Positions 1-5,944 of a stretch of DNA of 9,441 bases are shown piece after piece. This stretch comes from Dehalococcoidia bacterium. Its GTDB lineage: Bacteria > Chloroflexota > Dehalococcoidia > GIF9 > AB-539-J10. The stretch covers positions 1 through 9,441 of the forward strand of contig DAOUTC010000041.1 in the NCBI GenBank assembly GCA_030626915.1, read 5' to 3'. Both the position numbers and the translations under genes were made by a program. Numbering within the stretch: position 1 is the stretch's first letter; every line of letters starts with the position of its first letter. The notes under the pieces were generated by a model that was not told where the DNA came from, ran no database searches, and worked only from the letters and a program-made list of their open reading frames with translations.

Positions 1-1
1 G

Positions 2-160
2 GTGAGGCGTCGGGTTAGCATTGCACTGACCCCGGAAGTAAAGGTGAGGGATTATGTGCTGCTCCATACAGGTTATGCCATAGGCATTGTGGACGAGGCC
101 GAAGCCAAGGAAACCCTAAAGCTTCTGGAGGAAATAGCAAGCCTTAGTGAAGTTCATTGA
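2..160 (+). CDS. hypC: HypC/HybG-family hydrogenase maturation chaperone, C-terminal part
   Basis: The 5' end lies outside the window; 52 codons remain, ending in TGA at 158-160. The readable residues include RDYVLLHTGYAIGIVDEAEA followed by a Leu/Glu-rich helix, which matches the C-terminal half of HypC (the 'G-DYVLVHAGFAI' strand plus helix). HypC carries the Fe(CN)2CO moiety with HypD and delivers it to the large subunit of [NiFe] hydrogenase. The N-terminal MC motif that binds iron cannot be seen. The gene overlaps the next one, hypD, by 14 bases, which supports the assignment and suggests translational coupling. The identification rests on a short fragment and on context. Confidence 0.85.
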   Translation: MRRRVSIALTPEVKVRDYVLLHTGYAIGIVDEAEAKETLKLLEEIASLSEVH

Positions 161-1241
161 TGAGTATCAAAATAGTGAGCTAGCCAGAAAGCTGGCGACC
201 AGGCTCGCTAAGCGTTCCACCAAGCCAATCAGACTGATGGAGTTCTGTGGTGGACATACTCATGCCATAATGAGATACGGAATTCGCCAACTAGTTCCCA
301 AAACGGTTGAAATGAGGTCAGGACCAGGCTGCCCTGTGTGTGTTACTGCAACTGCTGATTTAGATAAAGCTATTGCTATGGCTCATTTACCCGGGGTCAT
401 CATCACTACCTTCGGGGACATAATAAAAGTTCCTGGTAGCTATTCCAGTTTACAACAAGCCAGGGCTGAAGGAGCAGATATACGAGTTGTCTATTCCGCT
501 ATAGATGCTGTGGAAATAGCCAAAGCTAACCCCAAAAAGTCGGTCATCTTCATCGGCATCGGCTTTGAAACCACAGCACCCACTATAGCTGCCTCTATAA
601 TCAAGGCACAGAAAGAAGGGATAGAGAATTTTTATGCCCTTTCCTTGCTCAGGTTAACTCCACCGGTGATGAAGACGCTGCTGGAGCTTGGCGAGGTGAA
701 ACTAGATGGGATTATCTGCCCGGGACATGTCAGTGTCATAATTGGCTCTTATCCCTATGAATTTATCCCCAAGAATTATAATGTCGGCTGTGTTATCTCG
801 GGCTTTGAACCTTTAGATATTTTACTATGCATAGATAAGCTAGTGGAGCAAATTGAAACTGGCCAGCCAAGAGTGGAAATAGCCTATCGGCGTGGAGTAA
901 AGCCTCAAGGCAATAAGAAAGCCTTAGAATTAATACATGAGGTTTTTAAAATTGATAAAGCTAACTGGCGGGGAATTGGCGTTGTAGCTCAAAGCGGCTT
1001 AAGGATTAAGCAAAAATATGAGCATTTTGATGCTGACAGTGCCTTTCAGCTAAACTTAAAACCTGTCAAGGAGCCTGAAGGGTGTCGTTGTGGCGATATA
1101 CTACGCGGCGTAGCTACACCTCCTGAGTGTAAGCTTTTTGCCAGGGTTTGCGCTCCGGAGAAACCTATAGGTCCTTGCATGGTCTCCAGCGAAGGCGCTT
1201 GCGCTGCTTATTATGAATATGGTGGGGTAAGCTATGAATGA
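147..1241 (+). CDS. hypD: HypD, [NiFe]-hydrogenase Fe(CN)2CO assembly protein
   Basis: HypD, 364 residues, is the normal family length. It is the scaffold on which iron, two cyanides and CO are assembled with HypC before transfer to the hydrogenase large subunit; it acts in the cytoplasm. Seen in the sequence: EFCGGHTH at residues 32-39 with Cys34, GPGCPVCV at 59-66 with Cys62 and Cys65, GFETTAPT at 139-146, and a Cys-rich C-terminus (Cys313, 315, 328, 335, 344, 352) that in the family holds a [4Fe-4S] cluster. The start is a GTG inside hypC; a GGAGG lies at 127-131, rather far upstream, and no in-frame ATG is available nearby, so coupling to hypC translation is likely. The 3' end overlaps hypE by 8 bases. 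Confidence 0.97.
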   Translation: MKFIDEYQNSELARKLATRLAKRSTKPIRLMEFCGGHTHAIMRYGIRQLVPKTVEMRSGPGCPVCVTATADLDKAIAMAHLPGVIITTFGDIIKVPGSYSSLQQARAEGADIRVVYSAIDAVEIAKANPKKSVIFIGIGFETTAPTIAASIIKAQKEGIENFYALSLLRLTPPVMKTLLELGEVKLDGIICPGHVSVIIGSYPYEFIPKNYNVGCVISGFEPLDILLCIDKLVEQIETGQPRVEIAYRRGVKPQGNKKALELIHEVFKIDKANWRGIGVVAQSGLRIKQKYEHFDADSAFQLNLKPVKEPEGCRCGDILRGVATPPECKLFARVCAPEKPIGPCMVSSEGACAAYYEYGGVSYE

Positions 1242-2238
1242 TACCATCCTTTTGGCCCATGGCAGCGGTGGCAAACTCAGCCATGACCTGATTGAGAAAA
1301 AGTTACTTCCTTCCCTGGCTAATCCTATGTTAAATCGATTAGATGACTCAGCTATTTTTGAGGCTAGTGGGCATCTTGCCTTTACCACCGATAGCTATGT
1401 CGTCAGCCCTATTTTCTTTACCGGCGGAGATATAGGCAAACTGGCTATTTGTGGCACAGTTAATGACTTGTCTATGAACGGAGCCAAGCCCCTATACTTA
1501 AGCTTATCTCTGATTATAGAAGAGGGCTTCTCCTTGAGCGAACTTGACCGCATAGTCAGGTCAATAAAGGCAGCCGCTGCAGAGGCTGAAGTAGATATAA
1601 TTGCCGGGGATACCAAAGTAGTAAACCAAGGACAGGCTGATAAGCTGTTTATCAACACCTCAGGGATAGGGATAATCCCTCCCGGAATTGACATCTCAGG
1701 AGCTAACGCCAAAGCTGGAGATAAAATTATCCTGAGTGGCACTATCGGCGACCATGGCATAGCTATAATGAGCCAGCGCGAGGGATTGAGGTTCTCCACG
1801 CTTGTGGAAAGCGATTGTGCCCCATTAAACAAATTGGTAGCTCAAATGCTGGAGTCATCTCCAAGAATCCATTGCCTCCGTGACCCTACCAGAGGTGGGC
1901 TAGCTACCACGCTTAACGAGTTTGCCCGACAATCAAAGGTGGGTGTCGTGGTAGAAGAGAATAAGATACCCATAAAGGAAGGGGTTAAGGCTGCCTGTGA
2001 GCTTTTGGGTTTCGACCCCGTCTATGTCGCCAATGAGGGTAAACTGGTAGCTATAGTCGAACCAGACAACGCTGATAAGATTTTGGCTCAAATGAAGCAA
2101 AATAACTATGGAAGAGACGCAGCTATCGTTGGCGAGGTAACCAACAAGCACCCTGGAAGGGTAATCATGCGCACAAAGCTAGGTCATTCTCGAATTGTTG
2201 ATATGCTCTCTGGGGAGCTATTACCACGGATATGTTAG
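1234..2238 (+). CDS. hypE: HypE, carbamoyl dehydratase of hydrogenase maturation
   Basis: HypE, 334 residues, takes a carbamoyl group from HypF onto its C-terminal cysteine and dehydrates it with ATP to a thiocyanate, the source of the cyanide ligands. The sequence ends in LPRIC, and the terminal Cys334 is the modified residue of the family, so the C-terminus is intact. Other seen motifs: AHGSGGK at 8-14, DDSAIF at 37-42, TTDSYVVSP at 51-59, IAGDTKVV near 123 and RDPTRGG in the second domain, all typical of the PurM/HypE ATP-binding fold. The ATG overlaps the end of hypD by 8 bases. A GGTGGGG stretch just upstream could serve as ribosome binding site. Cysteine, length and context make this secure. 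Confidence 0.97.
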   Translation: MNDTILLAHGSGGKLSHDLIEKKLLPSLANPMLNRLDDSAIFEASGHLAFTTDSYVVSPIFFTGGDIGKLAICGTVNDLSMNGAKPLYLSLSLIIEEGFSLSELDRIVRSIKAAAAEAEVDIIAGDTKVVNQGQADKLFINTSGIGIIPPGIDISGANAKAGDKIILSGTIGDHGIAIMSQREGLRFSTLVESDCAPLNKLVAQMLESSPRIHCLRDPTRGGLATTLNEFARQSKVGVVVEENKIPIKEGVKAACELLGFDPVYVANEGKLVAIVEPDNADKILAQMKQNNYGRDAAIVGEVTNKHPGRVIMRTKLGHSRIVDMLSGELLPRIC

Positions 2239-2248
2239 AATAAGGCTC

Positions 2249-3073
2249 ATGAAGCAAGTCGGTATTCTGTATCACCCTGGGCTACAAAAAGCCCGAGATG
2301 TAGCTAGCAAGTTGCAGGAGTTATTATCTGCCCGGGGAGTCTCTTCATGGCAATGCTCAGCCTGGGAGGAAGACGAGGCTAAGCACCAGGTAGCTGGCTC
2401 AGATTTAGTCTTGAGCATTGGTGGTGATGGCACCATCCTCCACGCTGCTCGCATCTCGGCTCCGGCAAATGTGCCCATACTGGGCATAAATTTAGGCAGG
2501 TTAGGTTTCATTACCGAGCTAACCTCTGATGAAGCTTCATCAAACTTACCCCGTCTGCTTGAAGGTGCCGGCTGGATTGAGGAGAGAGCTATGCTTGAAG
2601 CTCGACTTAGAGATAAAAGTTTCCACGCCTTGAATGATGCGGTAGTGCGAAGCACCGCTGTCCGCTTGATTAATATAAAGGCAGAAATTGACGGTGAAAT
2701 GTTAGCTACCTATAGGGCTGACGGAGTTATTATAGCCACAGCTACCGGCAGTACTGGCTATTCGCTAGCAGCTGGCGGACCGATTCTCCATCCCCAATCC
2801 AGGGAAATAATCCTTCAACCAATATCCTGCCATCTTGGCCTCAGCCATGCTCTGGTCTTACCACCACAAAGTATAGTTGATTTAAAGGTTGCTAGCGGAG
2901 ATAAAGCTATACTTAGCCTTGACGGGCAGGTTGATATGCCCCTATCCAGCGAGCAAAATATCAGGTTAAAACTCAGCCCTTACGTAGCTCGTTTCCTGAA
3001 AATCCGTCAGCCAAAATATTTCTATAGCTCGCTCTGGCAGAAGTTGAGAGGGAGGGAACAACATGAAGGTTGA
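2249..3073 (+). CDS. nadK: NAD kinase (ATP/polyphosphate-NAD kinase)
   Basis: NAD kinase phosphorylates NAD to NADP and is the only known route to NADP in bacteria. From the ATG at 2249 the protein has 274 residues, close to the family's usual length. Key motifs: GGDGT at residues 58-62 (catalytic, nucleotide binding), NLGRLGF at 81-87, ND at 129-130, the glycine-rich TGSTGYSLAAGGP at 166-178 and LDGQ at 224-227. The reading frame is open back to 2195, inside hypE, but the extra 18 residues do not resemble the family and the 2249 ATG has AAGG just upstream. It begins 10 bases after hypE ends and overlaps the next gene by 11 bases, so it is probably co-transcribed with hypE. Function in hydrogenase maturation is not implied. 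Confidence 0.95.
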   Translation: MKQVGILYHPGLQKARDVASKLQELLSARGVSSWQCSAWEEDEAKHQVAGSDLVLSIGGDGTILHAARISAPANVPILGINLGRLGFITELTSDEASSNLPRLLEGAGWIEERAMLEARLRDKSFHALNDAVVRSTAVRLINIKAEIDGEMLATYRADGVIIATATGSTGYSLAAGGPILHPQSREIILQPISCHLGLSHALVLPPQSIVDLKVASGDKAILSLDGQVDMPLSSEQNIRLKLSPYVARFLKIRQPKYFYSSLWQKLRGREQHEG

Positions 3074-3518
3074 GAAGGCAAAAATAAGCGATGCTGCCGC
3101 AATACAGCAATTAATCAATCACTTTGCCGGTCAAGATGACGACATATTACCTCGCGCCTTAAGCGAGATTTGCGAGAATATTAGAGACTATTTTGTAGTT
3201 AGAGAGGGAGAGCAAGTTATTGCTTGCGCAGCATTGCATGTTGACTGGCTTGACTTAGCTGAAATAAGGTCGTTGGCTGCCATCGAGCCAGAACAGCACC
3301 AGGGAATCGGTTCTTCATTGGTCCAGGCTTGCCTGGATGAGGCTAAGGAGTTAGGCATAGCTACTGTTTATTGCCTTACCCGCAGACCATCTTTCTTCCA
3401 GAAGCAAGGATTTCATTTGGTGGATAAAATGGAATTGCCACGTAAGGTATGGGGAGAATGCTATCGCTGTCCCAAATTCCCTAACTGCGATGCATCAGCT
3501 CTTATTTGCCACCTTTAA
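3063..3518 (+). CDS. GNAT N-acetyltransferase, short ArgA/N-acetylglutamate synthase-like type
   Basis: A 151-residue single-domain GNAT protein. The acetyl-CoA pyrophosphate loop Q-x-x-G-x-G is seen at residues 78-83 inside EIRSLAAIEPEQHQGIGSS, and the FFQKQGF segment at 111-117 is the typical last helix and strand. The arrangement AEIRSLA...FFQKQGF...LPRKVW is that of the short GNAT proteins often annotated as N-acetylglutamate synthase (first step of arginine synthesis), so this activity is possible but not proven. The tail carries Cys133, Cys136 and Cys142 in CYRCPKFPNC, which recurs in this subfamily and could bind a metal. GGAGGG lies 6 bases upstream of the ATG. It overlaps nadK by 11 bases and is probably translated from the same message. 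No arginine genes are in the window to support the pathway. Confidence 0.88.
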   Translation: MKVEKAKISDAAAIQQLINHFAGQDDDILPRALSEICENIRDYFVVREGEQVIACAALHVDWLDLAEIRSLAAIEPEQHQGIGSSLVQACLDEAKELGIATVYCLTRRPSFFQKQGFHLVDKMELPRKVWGECYRCPKFPNCDASALICHL

Positions 3519-3658
3519 TGCCACTGCGAGGAGTCGAAGCCCTGAGCTCTTTGCTTCCTGTCATTCTGAGGGATTAGCCGAAGCCCTGAGCAAAGCGAAG
3601 GGACAGCGACTGAAGAATCTCGCTCAGGATAAACTCCGCAAGCGGGAAATGAAGCAGC
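3519..3658 (+). repeat. Intergenic dispersed-repeat fragment
   Basis: The spacer between the GNAT and Nudix genes is non-coding and made of repeat-like DNA. It contains CCACTGCGAGGAGTCGAAG, a 13-base direct repeat CGAAGCCCTGAGC at 3535-3547 and 3579-3591, and the phrases TGTCATTCTGAGGG (3559-3572) and GAAGAATCTCGCTCAGGATA. Strings of this kind ('TGTCATTCTGAG...GAAGAATCTCG') are familiar as dispersed repeats in several environmental bacteria. A related string occurs at 4440-4473. Mobility or function cannot be judged from a single locus. Confidence 0.6.
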
Positions 3659-3673
3659 CTTGAAAGGAGAGCT

Positions 3674-4210
3674 ATGTTACCAGAGAAAAAATTATCCTGT
3701 GAGCAAATTTACAATGGACGCTCAGTAAATTTGCATGTTGACTGGGTGCAAAAGTCCAGCGGCAAAAAAACCACCAGAGAAGTGGTACAACACAGGGATT
3801 GCGTAGCCGTAGTAGTCCTCGATGACCAGGACAATGTGCTTTTGGTCCACCAATTTCGCTACCCAGTAGGCAAGTCTCTATTAGAAGTACCTGCCGGCGG
3901 CATAGATGCTGGTGAGGAACCTGTTGACTGTGTCCGCCGCGAATTGCAGGAGGAAATCGGCTATCTGCCCAGGAAAATAAAGAAACTAGGAGGATTTTAT
4001 TCTATTCCCGGCTATGGCACAGAATATCTACACTGCTACCTGGCTACCGACCTTGTGCCCAGCCGCTTGATGGCTGAAGATACTGAAGGCATAGAACTAG
4101 TCCGGGTTCCTACAAACCAAATACCTCAGCTTATCGCCTCAGATGAAATCTGTGATGCCAAAAGCATCGCCGCCCTGCTCACCTTCCTCTTCATTACAAA
4201 GGGGAAATAA
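3674..4210 (+). CDS. Nudix hydrolase, ADP-ribose pyrophosphatase-like
   Basis: A 178-residue Nudix protein of the ADP-ribose pyrophosphatase (NudF) type, which would cleave ADP-ribose to AMP and ribose 5-phosphate. The Nudix box is complete: G75-x5-E81-x7-R89-E90-L-x-E93-E94-x-G96, the acidic residues being the metal ligands. LLVHQFRYPVG at 57-67, EVPAGGI at 71-77 before the box, and GGFYSIPGYGTE at 107-117 after it are all typical of the ADP-ribose subgroup. AAAGGAG sits 7 bases before the ATG. The gene is separated from the upstream operon by a repeat, so it may have its own promoter, though none is clear. Its last 43 codons are repeated, diverged, at 5771-5899. Substrate is inferred from motif context only. 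Confidence 0.93.
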   Translation: MLPEKKLSCEQIYNGRSVNLHVDWVQKSSGKKTTREVVQHRDCVAVVVLDDQDNVLLVHQFRYPVGKSLLEVPAGGIDAGEEPVDCVRRELQEEIGYLPRKIKKLGGFYSIPGYGTEYLHCYLATDLVPSRLMAEDTEGIELVRVPTNQIPQLIASDEICDAKSIAALLTFLFITKGK

Positions 4211-4538
4211 CCTGGCTTTGGCGGCTGCTTAATACCCTGCTCGAGATGATACCTTGAAACAGAGCACACACGCAGTTTACAGCGGTGAAATGAGCCCACA
4301 AACCATCCAGGCTGCCCATAACCTCCCTCTTACCAGCAAAGACTATTGATAGCCACGCAGCACTAGTAACTACTTTCTCTTCTCCAAGTAGCAGCAAGAG
4401 CGCTCATAATCCGACTCATAGGTCTTCTCACAGGCAAAAGTGTCATTGCGAGGAGCTTTGCGACGAAGCAACCTCAGAGAAAAAGGAACTAACGGGAAAG
4501 GAGGCGGCGTGCCACCAATCATGTGAATGAGCAGAACA
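4211..4538. other. Long spacer without a supported gene
   Basis: No convincing gene is present here. On the minus strand a 67-codon frame (4397-4194) runs back into the Nudix gene, but it has no recognisable motif and no good ribosome site. A short minus-strand open stretch near 4370-4438 could be a gene remnant but was not recognised. The right side holds a repeat-like string (4440-4473), and the promoter of the next operon begins just after this spacer. Confidence 0.5.
4440..4473 (+). repeat. Dispersed short repeat, TGTCATTGCGAGG type
   Basis: TGTCATTGCGAGGAGC followed by TTTGCGACGAAGCAACCTC is a short palindromic unit: GAGG pairs with CCTC and GCTT with AAGC. It resembles REP-like strings common in Dehalococcoidia and other environmental genomes. 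A partial relative, CACTGCGAGGAGTCGAAG, lies at 3522-3539. Confidence 0.6.
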
Positions 4539-4577
4539 ACTTGACATTTCTCAAGTACTGTAATACAATGTCTTACA
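4539..4577 (+). promoter_or_regulatory. Sigma70-type promoter with overlapping inverted repeats (putative autoregulatory operator)
   Basis: A consensus -35 TTGACA (4541-4546) and a -10 TACAAT (4564-4569) are separated by exactly 17 bases. Three inverted repeats overlap them: ACTTGA/TCAAGT at 4539-4544 and 4551-4556, GACATT/AATGTC at 4543-4548 and 4567-4572, and TGTAA/TTACA at 4559-4563 and 4573-4577. Ribbon-helix-helix antitoxins commonly bind such sites over their own promoter, and a protein of that type is encoded by the second gene of this operon. Promoter seen; operator role inferred. Confidence 0.7.
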
Positions 4578-4614
4578 AAGGGTTTAGATTGATTTTCGTA
4601 ACCTATCCATTAAT

Positions 4615-4872
4615 TTGGTCTCAGTGGTGATTGATAAGATTTGGCAGAGACATTATGTTACTCCGGAAGAAGTTGAGGAGGTAATTTTCAATGATGAGCC
4701 AATTTGTCACAAAGGCACATCAAATTCGTATTGTGTATATGGGCAAGCTATATCTGGGCGTTATCTTTTCATAGTTCTGGTGAAGAGGAATGGGAGAGCG
4801 CAGTATAAAGTTATTACGGCCCGAGGCATGCAGGACAAAGAGAAACGGTATTATAAAAAGCGCCGAACTTAA
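4615..4872 (+). CDS. BrnT-like (RelE-fold) toxin-type protein
   Basis: An 85-residue basic protein. It has TPEEVEEVIFNDEP near residues 16-29, then GQAISGRYLFIVLVKRNG and a C-terminal KVITARGMQDKEKRYYKKRR. This order (an 'EEV..V' helix, a 'G.....R.L.vv....' strand pair, then 'ItAR.m...Er..Y') is that of BrnT/DUF4258-type toxins, which are ribosome-dependent or free RNases. The start is uncertain: TTG at 4615, or GTG at 4624 or 4627; none has a strong ribosome site, and the frame is open back to 4588. It lies about 40 bases after a consensus promoter and 35 bases before a CopG/BrnA-like gene, the usual toxin-first order of brnTA. Toxicity is not shown; the family call is moderately firm. Confidence 0.75.
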   Translation: MVSVVIDKIWQRHYVTPEEVEEVIFNDEPICHKGTSNSYCVYGQAISGRYLFIVLVKRNGRAQYKVITARGMQDKEKRYYKKRRT

Positions 4873-4907
4873 GAAATATCAAAAACAGAAACGAGAAAGG
4901 GGGAGAA

Positions 4908-5459
4908 ATGAGTAAGGAGAAAGAGCTTATACCTCAGTTTGAGTCAGAAGAGCAAGAAGCCGAGTACTGGGATTCACATAGTCCCCTTGACCTTACTACT
5001 GTTGAGCCCAAAGCTCAAAAGCTGCGGGTGAGACGCGTTAAAGACAGACCAATAACACTTCGCCTTGATAGTGAAAGTCGCTCTAAGCTCAACAAATTAG
5101 CAGCTAAGCAGGGGCTTGGTCCTTCTACCTTCGCTCGACTTATCCTCACATCGGCGATTGAGCAAGGAGATAGGTTAGCAAAGCGTGTCACTGTGGATGA
5201 GCTTAGGAATGTGCTGGAGGAAATTACACCACAATCAGTGAAGGAACGAGCTGCCCTCCTTGTTAAAGAGGCAGCTATAGGTGAACCTGACAATCCGATC
5301 TTTCTCATTCTTGGTCAGTCTCAAATAAATGAATGGGAGGAATTCGGTCTACAGGCTATCTGCACTTTGCTTGCAAGATATAATATCCATGTAATTACTC
5401 CAAAGCATAGTGAATATAAGAAGGTAGAAAATATCATTACACAAGTAGGAGAGCACTAA
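4908..5459 (+). CDS. CopG/BrnA-like ribbon-helix-helix protein with C-terminal extension (putative antitoxin)
   Basis: A 183-residue protein, about twice the length of a usual BrnA or CopG antitoxin. Residues 11-25, FESEEQEAEYWDSHS, match the N-terminal box of CopG-type antitoxins paired with BrnT. Residues 46-85 (DRPITLRLDSESRSKLNKLA...GPSTFARLIL) form a ribbon-helix-helix DNA-binding region. Residues 90-183 are an extra domain that I do not recognise, with predicted alternating strands and helices (NPIFLILGQSQINEWEEF, then LLARYNIHVITPK). GGGGGAG lies just before the ATG. Its stop overlaps the next start (TAATG). It probably binds the toxin upstream and represses the promoter at 4541-4569. 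Antitoxin role is inference from family and position. Confidence 0.75.
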   Translation: MSKEKELIPQFESEEQEAEYWDSHSPLDLTTVEPKAQKLRVRRVKDRPITLRLDSESRSKLNKLAAKQGLGPSTFARLILTSAIEQGDRLAKRVTVDELRNVLEEITPQSVKERAALLVKEAAIGEPDNPIFLILGQSQINEWEEFGLQAICTLLARYNIHVITPKHSEYKKVENIITQVGEH

Positions 5460-5686
5460 TGGCAATACAATTCAAACCCATTGAACAAGAAAAATCAGTG
5501 CTACCAGGACAACCTACTCAGGTTGGCCTTTCCCAACTGGATGAGAGTTATTTTGAAAAATTGGCTGCCTTTGGGCTTGCTTGCCTTGCAGCTGCAGTTG
5601 TAGGCAAGTTAACGTTGGCAGTCTTAACTCCTAAGCATGAAGATATTCGTCCAGGGCACGCGACTGGCCAGAACAAGATAGTATAG
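5459..5686 (+). CDS. Small protein with one hydrophobic helix, third gene of the toxin-antitoxin-like operon
   Basis: A 75-residue protein that I do not recognise. Residues 1-30 are polar (KPIEQEKSVLPGQPTQVGLS), residues 35-56 form a hydrophobic helix (LAAFGLACLAAAVVGKLTLAVL) with a lysine at 50, and the tail is hydrophilic. It could be a single-pass membrane protein or an amphipathic helix. The ATG overlaps the stop of the preceding gene by one base, and AGGAG lies 7 bases upstream, so it is translationally coupled. Its frame stays open past the TAG at 5684-5686 and continues into a copy of the Nudix C-terminus, giving 148 codons if the amber were read through. Either the TAG is the true end, or the gene is a broken version of a longer one. 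Confidence 0.6.
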   Translation: MAIQFKPIEQEKSVLPGQPTQVGLSQLDESYFEKLAAFGLACLAAAVVGKLTLAVLTPKHEDIRPGHATGQNKIV

Positions 5687-5770
5687 TTCGACTTCGATCC
5701 CTCTCTATCTGGCAGCAGAGCTATACCTTCAGAGCAAGCAAAGCCACCTATAGCTCAAAAAGACGTAGTG

Positions 5771-5905
5771 GCTGAGGATAGCGAAGACATTGAGCTGGTA
5801 AAGGTTCCTCTGAACCAGGTACTTCAGCTTATCGCCTCAGGTGAGATCTGCGATGCCAAAAGTATCGCTGCCCTGCTCACGTTCCTGTTTGTTACAAGTC
5901 GTTGA
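5771..5905 (+). pseudogene. Diverged copy of the Nudix gene 3' end (gene fragment)
   Basis: Bases 5771-5898 align without gaps to 4073-4200, the 3' end of the Nudix gene, at roughly 79% nucleotide identity by eye. The encoded stretch keeps QLIAS-EICDAKSIAALLTF and differs at about 9 of 43 residues. Many changes are at third codon positions, which suggests divergence while still under protein selection, in another genome or as a paralogue, before it was cut off. No Nudix box is present, so it cannot be a working hydrolase. It ends in TGA at 5903-5905. It is in frame with the small gene before it, separated only by the TAG at 5684. The bases between (5687-5770) are open but match nothing I recognise. 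Confidence 0.85.
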
Positions 5906-5914
5906 TCACATCTT

Positions 5915-5944
5915 TTGCAATAGTGTGCTTTCATAGCTTATATT
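5915..5944 (+). promoter_or_regulatory. Possible weak promoter for the recombinase
   Basis: TTGCAA (5915-5920) and TATATT (5939-5944) are spaced by 18 bases. If this promoter is used, transcription would begin after the TTG at 5943, which would favour the later recombinase starts at 5988 (GTG) or 6009 (ATG). The match is modest and could be chance. Confidence 0.3.

Noticed and set aside
1101..1388. 95-codon minus-strand frame across the hypD-hypE junction
   Set aside because: It lies opposite two secure genes, has no family motif and is a shadow of their coding bias.
1395..1832. 145-codon minus-strand frame inside hypE
   Set aside because: Fully antisense to a well-supported gene and without recognisable motifs.
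2195..2248. Upstream extension of the NAD kinase frame
   Set aside because: The extra 18 residues overlap hypE, do not resemble the family, and the ATG at 2249 has its own AAGG.
4194..4397. 67-codon minus-strand frame after the Nudix gene
   Set aside because: No motif, no ribosome site, and it ends inside the Nudix gene; not supportable as a gene.
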